From: Microbispora rosea subsp. aerata
Lineage (GTDB): Bacteria; Actinomycetota; Actinomycetes; Streptosporangiales; Streptosporangiaceae
Direction: 5' to 3'
Length of the DNA stretch: 64,000 bases
Assembly: GCF_014647835.1 (NCBI RefSeq)
Contig: NZ_BMPY01000002.1
Coordinates: 269,680 to 333,679, forward strand
Part shown: positions 1 to 12,988 of the stretch, in pieces
Layout of the letters: the number at the start of each line of letters is the position of its first letter
Position numbering within the stretch: the stretch's first letter is position 1
Program-made: the position numbers and the translations under genes
Notes under the pieces: model-generated
Seen by the model: only the letters and a program-made list of their open reading frames with translations
Databases searched by the model: none
Told to the model about the DNA's origin: nothing

Positions 1-71
1 ACGGGAGGGGAAACTAGCTGGTCTTGGCCGTAACGGCAACGTCAAGGGCGGTTTCTCGGACTACAAAATTG

Positions 72-99
72 ATTTTACTACTTTTGGTATTCGAAAAGT
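72..99 (-). promoter_or_regulatory. Possible promoter reading left out of the window
   Basis: An unusually AT-rich patch lies at about 40-125. On the minus strand it holds a TAAAAT box (77-72) and a perfect 6-bp inverted repeat, ACTTTT-N8-AAAAGT (80-99), just upstream of it. Together they look like a promoter plus operator for a gene that starts beyond base 1. By analogy with other actinomycetes, where mihF and gmk follow pyrF, the target could be mihF, but this is inference. A clear -35 box is not visible. Confidence 0.3.
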
Positions 100-390
100 C
101 ACTCTTCGTAGATCAAAACCGCCTCAGCAGGGCCGGAACGGGATGACGTTTGGTAACCGGCGGATGAGACGTTCACGGCCCGGGAACGGCCCCGCGCGGC
201 CGCTTCCGGGCGGCTTCGCGCCCCGGCCGGACGCCCGCCGAGGGGTCCCGGCGCGCGTCCGCGGCGTTCCCCGGGACACCGCCACGCGCGTGTGTCCAAG
301 ACCCGACGCGCCGTCACGACCCGGCGCTCTCAAAGACCCCAAGCGCGCGCCTGAGCCTCCAAGGCACATGCCTGCCTGCCAGACCCGCTA

Positions 391-830
391 CGCACGCCTG
401 CGAGAGCCGCCACGCACGCGCCAAGACGCCCGCGCGCGTCCCCATAAGACCCCACGCGAGTGCCTGTGCATGCCAGACGCCCGCAGAGGCCGCGCCTGCG
501 AAACCCCCACGCACGCGCCAACACGCCCACGCACGTGCCCGCAAGACCCCAGGCCAGTGCCCGCATGCCAGACCGCCACGCGCGTGCCGCAGAGCCACGG
601 GCACGCGCCTGCGAAACCCCCACGCACGCGCCAACACGCCCACGCACATGCCCGCAAGACCCCAGGCCAGTGCCCGCATGCCAGACCGCCTGCCACGCGC
701 GTGCCGCAGAGCCGCAGGCACGCGCCTGCGAGACCGCCAGGCGCGGGCCAAGACGCCCACGTAGGTGCCCGCGAAGGCCGCGGGCCGCGTCTTGCCCGCG
801 AGAGTGCCGGGTGGGTGCCCGGAGAGCTCT
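391..830. repeat. Four degenerate tandem repeats downstream of pyrF
   Basis: Four head-to-tail units occupy 391-490, 491-603, 604-720 and 721 to about 830, each opening with a variant of CGCGCCTGCGA. Units 2 and 3 are nearly identical over about 113 bases, differing mainly by a 4-base TGCC insertion in unit 3. Units 1 and 4 are more diverged. The frames that stay open through the array encode Arg/Ala/His-rich low-complexity strings and show no domain, so I regard the array as non-coding. From 100 to 390 I see no gene. Confidence 0.75.
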
Positions 831-1528
831 CAGGGGCGCACGCGGCGCAGAGCGGCGGCGATCCCCGCGGCCGCCGCGCCGGGGTCGGGCGCCCCGGTGA
901 TGGGCCGCCCGATCACCAGGAGGTCGGCCCCCTGGGCGATCGCCTCCTCCGGTGTGGCCACCCGCGCCTGGTCCTGGGTGTCGGAACCGGCGGGCCGTAC
1001 GCCGGGAGTGATCAATGTCACGTCCGGCCCGACCTCCGCGCGTACGGCGGCGACCTCCCGGGGCGAGCAGACGAGGGCCCGGGCGCCCGCCCCGACGGCC
1101 ACGGCGGCCATACGGCGCACGGCGTCCTCCGGGGGTCCCTCGATACCGATCTCGCGGAGATCGGCCTCGGAAAGCGACGTCAGGAGCGTCACGGCGGCGA
1201 TCCGCGTGTGGGGGGCGGCCTCGACGGCCGCCCTGACCATCGCGGAGCCCCCCGCGGCGTGAACGGTGAGGTACGTCGGCTTGAGCCGCGCGACCGCCCG
1301 GGCCGCGGCGCCGACGGTGTTCGGGATGTCGTGCAGCTTGAGGTCCAGGAAGACCTGCACGCCGCTCGCGCCGCGCACCGAGGCGATCACGTCGGGCCCG
1401 TACCGCAGGTAGAGCTCCAGCCCCACCTTGACCGTGGAGACGTGCGGGGTCACCAGGCCGGCCCAGCGGGCCGCGGTCTCCAGGTCGGGCGCGTCCAGGG
1501 CGACGGCGATGGGAGCGGGCGTGGTCAA
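830..1528 (-). CDS. pyrF: Orotidine 5'-phosphate decarboxylase
   Basis: Decarboxylates OMP to UMP, the last step of de novo pyrimidine synthesis, in the cytoplasm. The 232-residue TIM barrel carries the catalytic DxKxxD signature as [10 protein letters not shown] near residue 62 and a phosphate-gripper region near the C-terminus (VIGRPIT). The start is probably a TTG that overlaps the pyrD stop by one base step (TTGA) and has GAGGAG about 9 nt upstream; a later GTG cannot be excluded. It is the last gene of the eight-gene pyr operon, so its expression should follow PyrR control of the leader far upstream. Confidence 0.95.
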   Translation of the reverse strand: MTTPAPIAVALDAPDLETAARWAGLVTPHVSTVKVGLELYLRYGPDVIASVRGASGVQVFLDLKLHDIPNTVGAAARAVARLKPTYLTVHAAGGSAMVRAAVEAAPHTRIAAVTLLTSLSEADLREIGIEGPPEDAVRRMAAVAVGAGARALVCSPREVAAVRAEVGPDVTLITPGVRPAGSDTQDQARVATPEEAIAQGADLLVIGRPITGAPDPGAAAAGIAAALRRVRP

Positions 1529-2499
1529 AGTGAACTCTCCTCGAGATCTGATCGCGTTCGTGGTTGCGCGCCCGCCGGGCGGTGGGCCAGGCCCACCACG
1601 TCGGCGAGGCGGTCGAACCCGCGCTCCTGCAGAAGCTCCTCAAGCTCCCGCAGGACCCGCGGGCAGGCGTAGGGGTCGTGGAACAGCGCCGTGCCCACGG
1701 CGACGGCGCAGGCGCCCGCCAGGATGAGCTCGAGGGCGTCCCTGCCGGTCATCACGCCGCCCATGCCCACGATCGGCACCCCGGGGAGCGCGGCGTGCAC
1801 CTGCCACACGCAGCGCACCGCCAGGGGCCGTACGGCGGGGCCGGACAGGCCGCCGGTGCCGGCCGCGAGCACGGGCCGCATCGTGTCCACGTCGATGCTC
1901 ATCCCGACCGGCGTGTTGATCATCGAAAGGGCGTCGGCGCCGCCGTCCACGCAGGCCCGGGCGACCGCGACGATGTCCGCCACGTCCGGAGACAGCTTGG
2001 CGATCACCGGCACCTCGTACGGCGTGGCCGCGCGCACCGAGGCCACGACCTCCGCGGCGGCGGCCCCGTCCCGGGCGAACACCCTCCCGCGGTCCTCGAC
2101 GTTCGGGCACGACAGGTTGATCTCCACGGCGGTCACGCCGGCGGCGCCGGCCAGGCGCCGCGCCAGCGCCGTGTACTCGGCCACGGTGCCGCCGCCGATC
2201 GACACCACCGTGCGGGCCCCCCGCTCGGCCAGCCAGGGCAGCTCGCGCTCCAGGAACGCCTCGACGCCCGGGCCCTGCAGGCCCACGGCGTTCAGCAGCC
2301 CCGAAGGGGTCTCGGCCATCCGCGGCGTCGGCCGGCCCGCGCGGGGGGCCATCGTGATCGACCGCGTGACGAACGCGCCCAGCCGGTGGACGTCGGAGAA
2401 CTGGGCCAGCTCGCGGCCCGTACCCCCGCAGCCGGAGGCGGTCAGCACCGGGTTGGGCAGCTCCACGTGCGCCAGATAGGTCCGGAGGTCGGCCGTCAC
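1525..2499 (-). CDS. pyrD: Dihydroorotate dehydrogenase, class 1B catalytic subunit
   Basis: FMN-dependent oxidation of dihydroorotate to orotate. The 324-residue protein has the class 1 active-site loop with NLSCPN (catalytic Cys rather than the Ser of the membrane class 2 enzymes) and the FMN-phosphate segments GMGGVMTG and VGTALF at the C-terminal end of the barrel. The GTG start at 2499 has a G-rich ribosome site (GGGGGG) about 7 nt upstream and lies 21 nt after the pyrK stop. The class assignment is supported by pyrK next door, which supplies the FAD/2Fe-2S electron path to NAD. The gene overlaps pyrF by four bases. Confidence 0.94.
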   Translation of the reverse strand: MTADLRTYLAHVELPNPVLTASGCGGTGRELAQFSDVHRLGAFVTRSITMAPRAGRPTPRMAETPSGLLNAVGLQGPGVEAFLERELPWLAERGARTVVSIGGGTVAEYTALARRLAGAAGVTAVEINLSCPNVEDRGRVFARDGAAAAEVVASVRAATPYEVPVIAKLSPDVADIVAVARACVDGGADALSMINTPVGMSIDVDTMRPVLAAGTGGLSGPAVRPLAVRCVWQVHAALPGVPIVGMGGVMTGRDALELILAGACAVAVGTALFHDPYACPRVLRELEELLQERGFDRLADVVGLAHRPAGAQPRTRSDLEESSL

Positions 2500-2520
2500 C
2501 GCCGGTCCCCCCGCCCCGGC

Positions 2521-3378
2521 TCAGGCATGCCGTCCGCCGGGCGCGCCGAGCGCGTCGAACGGGATCGTGCCGACGTCGTCGAACCGCACCCGCTCCCCCC
2601 GGAACACCGGCCCCTCCACGCAGGCGCGGACCATGCGGGTCACGCCGTCGTCGCCGATGACCGGCACCACGCACGTCATGCAGACGCCGATGCCGCAGGC
2701 CATGAACTCCTCCACGGCCACCTGCACGGGGATGCCGAACTCGGCGGCGACCGCCGTGACGCCGCGCAGCGTCTCCATCGGACCGCACGCGTAGACCGCG
2801 TCGGCCCGGGCGTCGGCGATCACCCCGGGCAGCACGTCGGTCACCGTGCCGCGCATCCCGAGCGAGCCGTCCTCGGTCGCCAGCGTGGTCGTCTCGCCCA
2901 TCCGGCGGGCCCGCAGCGCGCCGAAGACCCGGTCGGCCGACGGCGCCCCCAGCACGAAGTCGATGCGGCAGCCCCGGCGCTGCAACGCGTCGCCCAGCGC
3001 GAACAGCGGCGCCGCGCCGTGCTCGTCGCCGACCAGTACGCAGGTGCAGGGGTCGCGGGGCAGCGGGAAAGGCCGGCCGAGCGGGCCGACCAGGTCGAGC
3101 GTGTCACGCGCCCGCAGGTCGGCGAGCCAGGCCGTCCCCGCGCCGCGCACGCCGAAGACGAGCTCCACCGTGCCACCGTAATCCGGCTTCACGTCGTGAA
3201 TCGTGAAGGCCCGCCGGGTGAGCATCGAGGAGTTGCGGCCGCCGACGGCGACCGTGACGAAGTGGCCGGGCCGGAACCGGTCCGCGATGCCCGGCGCGAC
3301 GACCGTGAGCGCATGGTAGGCGTCCACGCGGCGCGTCGTCAGCACCGTGCCCGTGACCTGAACCGGACTGCCGGCCAC
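2521..3378 (-). CDS. pyrK: Dihydroorotate dehydrogenase electron-transfer subunit
   Basis: Passes electrons from the FMN subunit PyrD to NAD through FAD and a 2Fe-2S cluster. The 285-residue sequence has an N-terminal FAD-binding barrel (HFVTVAVGG region), a central NAD-binding fold, and a C-terminal cluster motif in which ACGIGVCMTC gives C-x4-C-x2-C, followed by a fourth Cys in RACVEG. The start is GTG at 3378. It is separated from carB by 66 bp that contain a strong hairpin, so the pyrK-pyrD-pyrF segment may be transcribed at a lower level than the promoter-proximal genes. Confidence 0.93.
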   Translation of the reverse strand: MAGSPVQVTGTVLTTRRVDAYHALTVVAPGIADRFRPGHFVTVAVGGRNSSMLTRRAFTIHDVKPDYGGTVELVFGVRGAGTAWLADLRARDTLDLVGPLGRPFPLPRDPCTCVLVGDEHGAAPLFALGDALQRRGCRIDFVLGAPSADRVFGALRARRMGETTTLATEDGSLGMRGTVTDVLPGVIADARADAVYACGPMETLRGVTAVAAEFGIPVQVAVEEFMACGIGVCMTCVVPVIGDDGVTRMVRACVEGPVFRGERVRFDDVGTIPFDALGAPGGRHA

Positions 3379-3399
3379 TCCCTGCTCCCTGTTCCTAAC

Positions 3400-3429
3400 G
3401 CCCTCCGCCGCCCCGGGGCGGCGGAGGGC
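3400..3429 (-). terminator. Strong hairpin between carB and pyrK
   Basis: A perfect 15-base inverted repeat, GCCCTCCGCCGCCCC followed directly by its complement, lies in the only sizeable gap of the pyr operon. No T-run follows in the direction of transcription, so full termination is unlikely. A partial terminator or RNA-processing/stability element that lowers pyrK-pyrD-pyrF relative to carB is a reasonable reading. Confidence 0.5.
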
Positions 3430-3444
3430 CTTCGCCTGTCTCGG

Positions 3445-6715
<3,271 letters not shown>

Positions 6716-6723
<8 letters not shown>

Positions 6724-7834
6724 CCTTGGCCCCCTTCTTCTCGTCCATCAGCTCGCAGAACTGGTCGAACAGGTACGCCGCGTCGTGCGGGCCCGCGGCG
6801 GCCTCGGGGTGGTACTGCACGCTGAACGCCGGGCGCTCCAGCAGGCGCAGCCCCTCCACGCAGTCGTCGTTGAGGTTGACGTGGCTCACCTCGGCCGCGC
6901 CGTACGGGGTCTCGAAGGGCCCGTCCAGCGGCGCGCGTACGGCGAAGCCGTGGTTGTGCGCGGAGATCTCGACCTTGCCCGTCCTGCGGTCCTGCACCGG
7001 CTGGTTCACCCCGCGGTGGCCGTACCGCAGCTTGTAGGTGCCCAGGCCGAGCGCCCGGCCGAGGATCTGGTTGCCGAAGCAGATGCCGAAGAACGGCACC
7101 CGCTCGCCCAGCACCTCGCGCAGGGTCTCGACCGCGTAGTCGGCCGCGGCGGGGTCGCCGGGGCCGTTGGAGAAGAAGACCCCGTCGGGGTCGAGGGCGA
7201 GGATGTCGGCCGCCGTGACGGTCGCGGGCAGCACGTGCACCTCGCAGCCCCGCTCGGACATCCGCTGCGGGGTCATGGCCTTGATGCCGAGGTCGACCGC
7301 GGCGACGGTGAAGCGCTTGCGGCCGCGCGCCGGCACGACGTACGGCTCGGGCGTGCTGACCTCGCGGGCCAGGTCGGCGCCCTCCATGCCGGGCGAGCGC
7401 CGCACCCGCTCGACGAGCTCGTCGACGTCGCCGCCCTCGCTGAAGACGCCGGCGCGCATCGCGCCGCGCTCGCGCAGGTGACGGGTGAGGGCGCGGGTGC
7501 CGGGCATCGCGATGCCGACGACGCCCTGGTCGCGCAGGTAGTCGTCGAGGCTCCTGCGGGAGCGCCAGTTCGACGGGATGCGCGACGGCTCACGCACCAC
7601 GTAGCCCGCCACCCAGATCCTGCCGGACTCGGGGTCCTCGTCGTTCACGCCGGTGTTGCCGATGTGGGGGGCGGTCATCGCCACGATCTGGCGGTGGTAG
7701 GAGGGGTCGGTGAGCGTCTCCTGGTAGCCGGTCATGCCGGTGTTGAAGACCATCTCGCCGAACGTCTCGCCCACCGCGCCGTACGGGGTTCCCTCGAAGA
7801 CGCGTCCGTCCTCGAGCACGAGCAGGGCTGTCAT
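6716..7834 (-). CDS. carA: Carbamoyl-phosphate synthase small (glutaminase) subunit
   Basis: Class I glutamine amidotransferase that feeds ammonia to CarB. The 372-residue protein contains the N-terminal CPSase_sm domain and a C-terminal GATase triad: FGICFGNQ supplies the nucleophilic Cys and QYHPEA the His-Glu pair. I chose the ATG at 7834 ([10 protein letters not shown]) because it overlaps the pyrC stop as ATGA. The frame stays open far upstream but there it runs antisense-like through pyrC. Confidence 0.97.
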
Positions 7835-9162
7835 ACAAGCTTCCCTTCGAGAACGGTGGGGCGGCCGCGCAGGAACGTCGCGACGACGCGGCCGGGCAGG
7901 GTCAGCCCCTGGTAGGGGGTGTTGCGGCTCTTGGACGCCATCGCGCCCGGGTCCACCGGCTGCCTGACCGACGGGTCGTACAGCGTGACGTTGCCGGGGG
8001 CGCCGGGCTCGATCGGGCGGCCGTGCCCCTCCAGGCGGCCGATGCGCGCGGGCCGCGCGGACATGCGGTCGGCGACGCCGGCCCAGTCGAGCAGCCCGGT
8101 CTCGACCATGGCCTCCTGGACCACGGACAGGGCGGTCTCCAGGCCGATCATGCCCATGGCCGCCGCGGCCCACTCGGTCTCCTTGTCCTCGACCGGGTGG
8201 GGCGCGTGGTCGGTGGCCACGCAGTCGATCGTGCCGTCGGCCAGCGCCTCGCGCAGCGCCCGCACGTCCTCGGCGGTGCGCAGCGGCGGGTTCACCTTGT
8301 AGATCGGGTTGTACGGCCCGAGCGGCGAGCGCTCCGCGCAGGAGTCGGTCAGCAGCAGGTGGTGCGGGGTGACCTCGGCGGTCACGTCCCAGCCCTTCGA
8401 CTTGGCCCAGCGGATGATCTCCACCGAGCCGGCGGTGGAGACGTGGCACACGTGCAGCCGGGAGCCGACGTGCGCGGCGAGCAGGCAGTCGCGGGCGATG
8501 ATCGCCTCCTCGGCCACGGCCGGCCAGCCGGTCAGGCCGAGCCTGGCCGACACCTCGCCCTCGTTGAGCTGGGCGCCCTCGGTCAGCCTGGGCTCCTGGG
8601 CGTGCTGGGCCACGACGCCGTCGAACGCCTTGACGTACTCCAGCGCCCGGCGCATCAGCACCGCGTCGGACACGCACTTGCCGTCGTCGGAGAAGACCCG
8701 CACGCGGGCCGCGGAGTCGGCCATCGCGCCGAGCTCGGCGAGCTGGCGGCCCTCCAGGCCGGAGGTGACCGCGCCGACCGGCTGCACGTCGCAGTGGCCG
8801 TACTGCCTGCCGAGCCGCCAGACCTGCTCCACCACGCCGGCCGTGTCGGCCACCGGGGAGGTGTTGGCCATGGCGTGGACGGCGGTGTAGCCGCCGCGCG
8901 CCGCGGCCTGGGTGCCGGTCTCGACGGTCTCGGCGTCCTCCCGGCCGGGCTCGCGCAGGTGGGTGTGCAGGTCCACGAGGCCGGGCAGGGCGATCAGCCC
9001 GTCGGCGTCGACCGTCTGGCCGGCCTTGGCGCCCGCGAGGTCGCCGATCTCCGCCACGACGCCGTCGCGCAGCAGGATGTCGCTCGGGGCGCCGCCCAGG
9101 ATCCGGGCGCCCTTGATGAGGATGGTGGTCACAGTCCCCTCGGGAAGGTCGTACGTGCTCAT
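7831..9162 (-). CDS. pyrC: Dihydroorotase
   Basis: Zinc amidohydrolase that cyclises carbamoyl aspartate to dihydroorotate. Metal ligands are visible as [11 protein letters not shown] near residue 67, later histidines in VAQHAQE and HVCHVST, and the catalytic Asp in ATDHAPH. At 443 residues it is the bacterial type I form. The ATG at 9162 is preferred because it overlaps the pyrB stop (ATGA) and has GGAGG six bases upstream; a GTG at 9132 is a weaker alternative. Confidence 0.95.
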   Translation of the reverse strand: MSTYDLPEGTVTTILIKGARILGGAPSDILLRDGVVAEIGDLAGAKAGQTVDADGLIALPGLVDLHTHLREPGREDAETVETGTQAAARGGYTAVHAMANTSPVADTAGVVEQVWRLGRQYGHCDVQPVGAVTSGLEGRQLAELGAMADSAARVRVFSDDGKCVSDAVLMRRALEYVKAFDGVVAQHAQEPRLTEGAQLNEGEVSARLGLTGWPAVAEEAIIARDCLLAAHVGSRLHVCHVSTAGSVEIIRWAKSKGWDVTAEVTPHHLLLTDSCAERSPLGPYNPIYKVNPPLRTAEDVRALREALADGTIDCVATDHAPHPVEDKETEWAAAAMGMIGLETALSVVQEAMVETGLLDWAGVADRMSARPARIGRLEGHGRPIEPGAPGNVTLYDPSVRQPVDPGAMASKSRNTPYQGLTLPGRVVATFLRGRPTVLEGKLV

Positions 9163-10094
9163 TCGGCGCCTCCGATCGCGGGCTCGGAGCCGCCGAGCAG
9201 CAGGTAGAGGACGGCCATCCGGACCGTCACGCCGTTGGTGACCTGCTCCACGATCGTCGAGCGCGGCGAGTCGGCGACCTCGGCGGAGATCTCCATGCCG
9301 CGGTTCATCGGGCCGGGGTGCATGACGACGGCGTCGTCGTGCAGCCGCGCGAACCGATCGCGGTCGAGGCCGTATCTGCGGCTGTACTCCCGCGCCGAGG
9401 GGAAGTAGGCCGCGTTCATCCGTTCGAGCTGGACGCGCAGCATCATCACGACGTCCGACTTGGGCAGCACGGCGTCGAGGTCGTAGGAGACCTGGCAGGG
9501 CCAGGTCTCGACCGCCACCGGCAGCAGGGTCGGCGGCGCGACCAGCGTCACCTCCGCGCCGAGCGTGTGCAGCAGCAGCACGTTGGACCTGGCGACCCTG
9601 CTGTGCAGCACGTCGCCCACGATCGCGACCTTCAGGCCCTCGATCCGGCCCAGCCTGCGGCGGATGCTGAAGGCGTCGAGCAGCGCCTGGGTGGGGTGCT
9701 CGTGGGTGCCGTCCCCGGCGTTGACCACGCTGCCGCGCACCCACGTGGCCAGGCGGTGCGGCGCGCCCGAGGCGGCGTGCCGGATGACGACGGCGTCGGC
9801 GCCCATGGCCTCCAGGGTGAGCGCGGTGTCCTTCAGCGACTCGCCCTTGGACACGCTCGACCCCCGGGCCGAGAAGTTGATGACGTCGGCCGACAGGCGC
9901 TTGGCCGCGGCCTCGAAGGAGATGCGGGTCCGGGTGGAGTCCTCGTAGAAGAGGTTCACCACCGTACGGCCGCGCAGCGTCGGCAGCTTCTTGATCGACC
10001 GCTGTGAGATCCGCGCCATCTCCTCGGCCGTGTCGAGGATGAGGGTCGCGTCGTCGCGGGTGAGGTCGCCGGTCGAGATCAGGTGACGCTTCAT
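9159..10094 (-). CDS. pyrB: Aspartate carbamoyltransferase catalytic subunit
   Basis: Condenses carbamoyl phosphate with aspartate, the committed step of pyrimidine synthesis. The 311-residue sequence has the carbamoyl-phosphate loop EDSTRTR near residue 51, the HPTQ motif ([10 protein letters not shown]) near 134, and the aspartate-domain MHPGPMNRG segment. No regulatory pyrI subunit is encoded nearby, as is usual in actinomycetes. It overlaps pyrR upstream and pyrC downstream by four bases each. Confidence 0.96.
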   Translation of the reverse strand: MKRHLISTGDLTRDDATLILDTAEEMARISQRSIKKLPTLRGRTVVNLFYEDSTRTRISFEAAAKRLSADVINFSARGSSVSKGESLKDTALTLEAMGADAVVIRHAASGAPHRLATWVRGSVVNAGDGTHEHPTQALLDAFSIRRRLGRIEGLKVAIVGDVLHSRVARSNVLLLHTLGAEVTLVAPPTLLPVAVETWPCQVSYDLDAVLPKSDVVMMLRVQLERMNAAYFPSAREYSRRYGLDRDRFARLHDDAVVMHPGPMNRGMEISAEVADSPRSTIVEQVTNGVTVRMAVLYLLLGGSEPAIGGAE

Positions 10095-10648
10095 CGGCCG
10101 TCCTCCTTGATGAGCACGACCGCGTCGCGCCCGTCCGTCTCCTGCAGGAAGACCTTGACCTTCTCGCTCTTCGAGGTCGGCAGGTTCTTGCCGACGTAGT
10201 CGGCGCGGATGGGCAGCTCCCGGTGGCCGCGGTCCACGAGCGTGGCGAGCTGGACCGCCTTGGGCCTGCCCACGTCGTTCAGCGCGTCGAGCGCGGCGCG
10301 CACGGTGCGGCCGGAGTAGAGAACGTCGTCCACGAGGACGACGGTCCTGCCGTCCACGCCGTCGGGGGGGAGTTCGGTGCGGCCGAGCGGGCGCGCGGGC
10401 TTCAGCCGCAGATCATCGCGATACATGGTGACGTCGAGCGCGCCCACTGGTACCTTGATCCCCTCGAACTGCGCGATGCGCCCGGCGATGCGCTGTGCGA
10501 GGGTTGCGCCACGGGTGGGTATGCCGAGGAGGACGACGCTCTCCGCGCCCCGGGTCCGTTCGAGAATCTCGTGTGCGATCCGGGTGAGCGCCCGATGGAT
10601 GTCGGGGCCCTCCAGGACGGCACGGACCTGATTTCGGGCATCGGACAT
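10091..10648 (-). CDS. pyrR: PyrR regulator / uracil phosphoribosyltransferase
   Basis: First gene of the pyr operon. The 185-residue phosphoribosyltransferase-fold protein has the PRPP loop [13 protein letters not shown] near residue 105. Family members bind pyr mRNA when UMP is high and have weak uracil phosphoribosyltransferase activity. The ATG at 10648 is preceded by GGTGG about 10 nt upstream, and a PyrR-type RNA loop lies immediately before that site. This arrangement implies PyrR represses translation of its own operon, as shown in mycobacteria, rather than causing attenuation as in Bacillus. Confidence 0.95.
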   Translation of the reverse strand: MSDARNQVRAVLEGPDIHRALTRIAHEILERTRGAESVVLLGIPTRGATLAQRIAGRIAQFEGIKVPVGALDVTMYRDDLRLKPARPLGRTELPPDGVDGRTVVLVDDVLYSGRTVRAALDALNDVGRPKAVQLATLVDRGHRELPIRADYVGKNLPTSKSEKVKVFLQETDGRDAVVLIKEDGR

Positions 10649-10668
10649 GAAAAAATCACCACCTTTCC

Positions 10669-10682
10669 CGCCTCACGGGACG
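10669..10682 (-). promoter_or_regulatory. PyrR-binding RNA loop next to the pyrR ribosome site
   Basis: On the transcribed strand the sequence CGTCCCGTGAGGCG matches the published PyrR binding-loop consensus ARUCCNGNGAGGYU at 12 of 14 positions. It sits in a stem (UCCCG pairing with CGGGA around UGAGG) that ends a few bases before the GGTGG ribosome-binding site of pyrR. UMP-bound PyrR holding this loop would mask the ribosome site. No transcription terminator is present in the leader, so translational repression is the likely mode. Confidence 0.8.
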
Positions 10683-10709
10683 GGTCTTAAAAGGGTGTTG
10701 CGTCTGTTT

Positions 10710-10715
10710 AGAGTA
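10710..10715 (-). promoter_or_regulatory. Candidate -10 box of the pyr operon
   Basis: TACTCT on the minus strand fits the actinobacterial TANNNT form. It would start transcription near 10703 and give a leader of about 55 nt that contains just the PyrR loop and ribosome site. No convincing -35 hexamer is visible at 17-18 bp. Confidence 0.45.
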
Positions 10716-11079
10716 TCAGGGCCGTCCGCGAACACCCCTCCCGCCAGGGACGATGCCCCGAGGACGCCCGTCCGCGGAGTGACCCGGACCACACGGGGGC
10801 GCGCCGGAGAGGCGCCGGGGATCGGAAGCCGCATCACACCGGGTGTCGGGGATTTCGGTGACAGCACTGTTTGCCGCTCTTTTTTCCAATCAGCTTGACC
10901 TTTGGGAGTGTCGGCTTTACCGTCACTGTCCGTAACCACAACACGCGACCTTCCTGGGTAAAACCCGACGCAGTGGTCACCGAAGGTGCCGGTCACGGCA
11001 CCAGCCCCGGTGTTCGGAACGCTTAGGACAAGGACGCACAATCAAGTGAGAAGAGACATAGAAAGCCGGGGGCCACACG
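10716..11079. promoter_or_regulatory. pyrR/bldD divergent promoter region with possible BldD site
   Basis: No credible gene lies in these 364 bp. At 10922-10936 the sequence GTCACTGTCCGTAAC keeps the outer arms of the BldD box (TNAC...GTNA) but deviates at two central bases. It could be an autoregulatory site for bldD, since BldD represses its own gene in Streptomyces. The bldD ribosome site (CCGGGGG about 8 nt before the ATG) is moderate. Confidence 0.3.
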
Positions 11080-11574
11080 ATGCCGTCTGACTACGCCAAG
11101 TCGCTGGGCGCGCGCCTGCGCGCCATCCGGACCCAGCAGGGGCTGTCCCTGCACGGTGTGGAAGAGAAGTCCCGCGGGCGGTGGAAGGCCGTCGTCGTGG
11201 GTTCTTACGAGCGGGGCGACCGCGCGGTGACCGTGCAGAAGCTCGCCGAGCTCGCGGATTTCTACGGAGTGCCGGTGTCGGAGCTTCTTCCTGGCGGGGC
11301 CGCCCCCAGTCCGCTTGCGCCCGCGCCCAAGCTGGTCATCGACCTGGAACGGCTGTCGCAGCTGCCGAAAGACAAGGCCGGCCCGCTTGCCCGTTACGCC
11401 GCCACTATCCAGAGCCAGCGCGGCGACTACAACGGCAAGGTGCTGTCCATCCGGCAGGAGGACCTGCGCTCGCTCGCGGTCATCTACGACAAGTCCCCGG
11501 TCGAGCTGACCGAGGAGTTCATCGCCTGGGGCGTGCTCGACGCGGAGGCCCGCCGCGCCGTCGAGTCCTTCTGA
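11080..11574 (+). CDS. bldD: Developmental master regulator BldD (c-di-GMP effector)
   Basis: Transcription factor that keeps actinomycetes in vegetative growth when bound to cyclic di-GMP. The 164-residue protein has an N-terminal HTH_3 domain (residues 6-70, with RTQQGLSLHGVEEKS and VGSYERGDRAVTVQKL) and a C-terminal domain carrying the RxD-x8-RxxD signature at R114-G-D116 and R125-Q-E-D128. These are the same residue numbers as in Streptomyces coelicolor BldD, where they bind the c-di-GMP tetramer. It stands alone, divergent from the pyr operon. The full signature strongly suggests the c-di-GMP switch is intact. Confidence 0.96.
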   Translation: MPSDYAKSLGARLRAIRTQQGLSLHGVEEKSRGRWKAVVVGSYERGDRAVTVQKLAELADFYGVPVSELLPGGAAPSPLAPAPKLVIDLERLSQLPKDKAGPLARYAATIQSQRGDYNGKVLSIRQEDLRSLAVIYDKSPVELTEEFIAWGVLDAEARRAVESF

Positions 11575-11592
11575 CCTTCCGCCCGCTCGTAC

Positions 11593-11647
11593 GCGGCTCC
11601 CCGTGACGGCGCCCGCCCTCTCCGGCGCGGGGCGTGCGGGGAGCCGC
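11593..11647 (+). terminator. Hairpin downstream of bldD
   Basis: GCGGCTCCCC at 11593-11602 is the exact complement of GGGGAGCCGC at 11638-11647. The 35-base loop is GC-rich and can fold further. No T-run follows. It probably marks the end of the bldD transcript before arcA. Confidence 0.4.
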
Positions 11648-11687
11648 CGGCACGAGTGATTCCCGCCACGCGGGGATAGGTCAGAAC

Positions 11688-12932
11688 ATGACGTTTTATG
11701 TGGGCTCCGAGGTGGGCAGGCTCCGCCGGGTTCTGGTCGACATACCCGAACTCGCGCTGAAGCGGCTCACCCCGGGCAACAAGGACGGCCTGCTGTTCGA
11801 CGACGTGCTCTGGGTGCACCGGGCGCTGGAGGAGCACCACGAGTGGTGCGAGGTGCTCGCCGGGCACGGCGTGATCGTGCACCATCTCGGCGACCTCCTG
11901 CGCGAGGTGATCGAGATCCCCGACGCGCGCAAGCACATCCTCGACGGCAGCGTCGACGAGCACTGGTTCGGCCCGCTGGCCGCCGACGCGATCCGCAACG
12001 TGCTCGACTCCCTCGACGCCGACGCGCTCGCGCCGGTGCTGACCGGCGGGATCACCAAACGCGAGATCATGGAGCTGGGCTGCGACCCGGGCTCCATCGC
12101 CTTTCACACGCTCGGCATGGACGACTTCGTCCTCCCGCCGCTGCCCAACCATCTGTTCGCCCGCGACACCTCCTGCTGGGTGTACGGCGGGGTGTCCATC
12201 AACCCGATGCGCAAGAAGGCGCGCAGGCGGGAGACCGTCAACTACGAGGCGGTCTACCGATGGCACCCGCTGTTCGCCCCGGGCTACGGCAACCCCGAGG
12301 GCGGCGGGTTCCACGTCTGGTACGACGGGGTGCGCATGGCCCCCGCGACCATCGAGGGCGGCGACGTCCTGGTGCTCGGCGACGGCGTCGTGCTCGTGGG
12401 GATGAGCGAGCGCACCCAGCCGCAGGCCGTGGAGATGCTGGCGACCAACCTGTTCCGGGCGGGGGCGGCGACCCGCATCGTGGCGCTCGACCTGCCCAAG
12501 ACCCGCGCGTTCATGCACCTCGACACCGTGATGACCAACGTCGACGTCGGCGTGTTCACCAAGTACGCCGGGCTCGGCATGCTCCCGTCGTACACCGTGG
12601 AGCCGGGAGACACCGACAAGGAGCTGAAGGTCACCGACCACCCGCCGGAGGACATGCACAAGGCGATCGCGCACGCCCTCGGCCTGGACGACATCAGGGT
12701 CCTCACTCCGACCCAGGACGTGCACGCCGCCGAGCGCGAGCAGTGGGACGACGGCTGCAACGTGCTGGCGCTGGAGCCGGGCGTGGTCGTCGCCTACGAG
12801 CGCAACACCACGACCAACAACCACCTGCGCAGGCACGGCGTCGAGATCGTCACGATCCGCGGCAGCGAGCTCGGCCGCGGGCGCGGCGGGCCGCGCTGCA
12901 TGAGCTGTCCCCTGGAGCGCGACCCCGTCTGA
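11688..12932 (+). CDS. arcA: Arginine deiminase
   Basis: Hydrolyses arginine to citrulline and ammonia. The 414-residue protein shows the pentein-fold landmarks of the family: PNHLFARD near residue 153, EGGDVLVLG near 219, the catalytic His in HLDTV near 275, and the nucleophile in the C-terminal [12 protein letters not shown]. The ATG at 11688 is preferred over an upstream in-frame codon because the N-terminus [13 protein letters not shown] aligns with known deiminases and GGGGATAGG lies just upstream. No arcB, arcC or arcD is adjacent, so it may serve arginine catabolism or stress rather than a complete ADI fermentation operon. Confidence 0.93.
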   Translation: MTFYVGSEVGRLRRVLVDIPELALKRLTPGNKDGLLFDDVLWVHRALEEHHEWCEVLAGHGVIVHHLGDLLREVIEIPDARKHILDGSVDEHWFGPLAADAIRNVLDSLDADALAPVLTGGITKREIMELGCDPGSIAFHTLGMDDFVLPPLPNHLFARDTSCWVYGGVSINPMRKKARRRETVNYEAVYRWHPLFAPGYGNPEGGGFHVWYDGVRMAPATIEGGDVLVLGDGVVLVGMSERTQPQAVEMLATNLFRAGAATRIVALDLPKTRAFMHLDTVMTNVDVGVFTKYAGLGMLPSYTVEPGDTDKELKVTDHPPEDMHKAIAHALGLDDIRVLTPTQDVHAAEREQWDDGCNVLALEPGVVVAYERNTTTNNHLRRHGVEIVTIRGSELGRGRGGPRCMSCPLERDPV

Positions 12933-12962
12933 CCGGGCGGCGGCCCGAGTATTTGACCGATC

Positions 12963-12974
12963 ATTCCATAATGT
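12963..12974. promoter_or_regulatory. Candidate operator upstream of the TetR gene
   Basis: ATTCCATAATGT lies 15-26 bases before the TetR start. A 10-of-12 match occurs at 13620-13631 upstream of the reductase gene. Just left of it is an imperfect palindrome GANNGATCNNTC (12955-12966). The duplicated element suggests a shared site for the TetR protein. Confidence 0.35.
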
Positions 12975-12988
12975 GACATCCTCGGCCC

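Noticed and set aside
391-830. CRISPR array
   Set aside because: The repeats are 100-117 bp, contiguous and degenerate, with no short identical repeats separated by unique spacers and no cas genes.
10673-11041. 122-codon minus-strand gene upstream of pyrR
   Set aside because: It covers the pyr promoter and the region upstream of bldD, has no ribosome site or family signature, and its composition is not protein-like.
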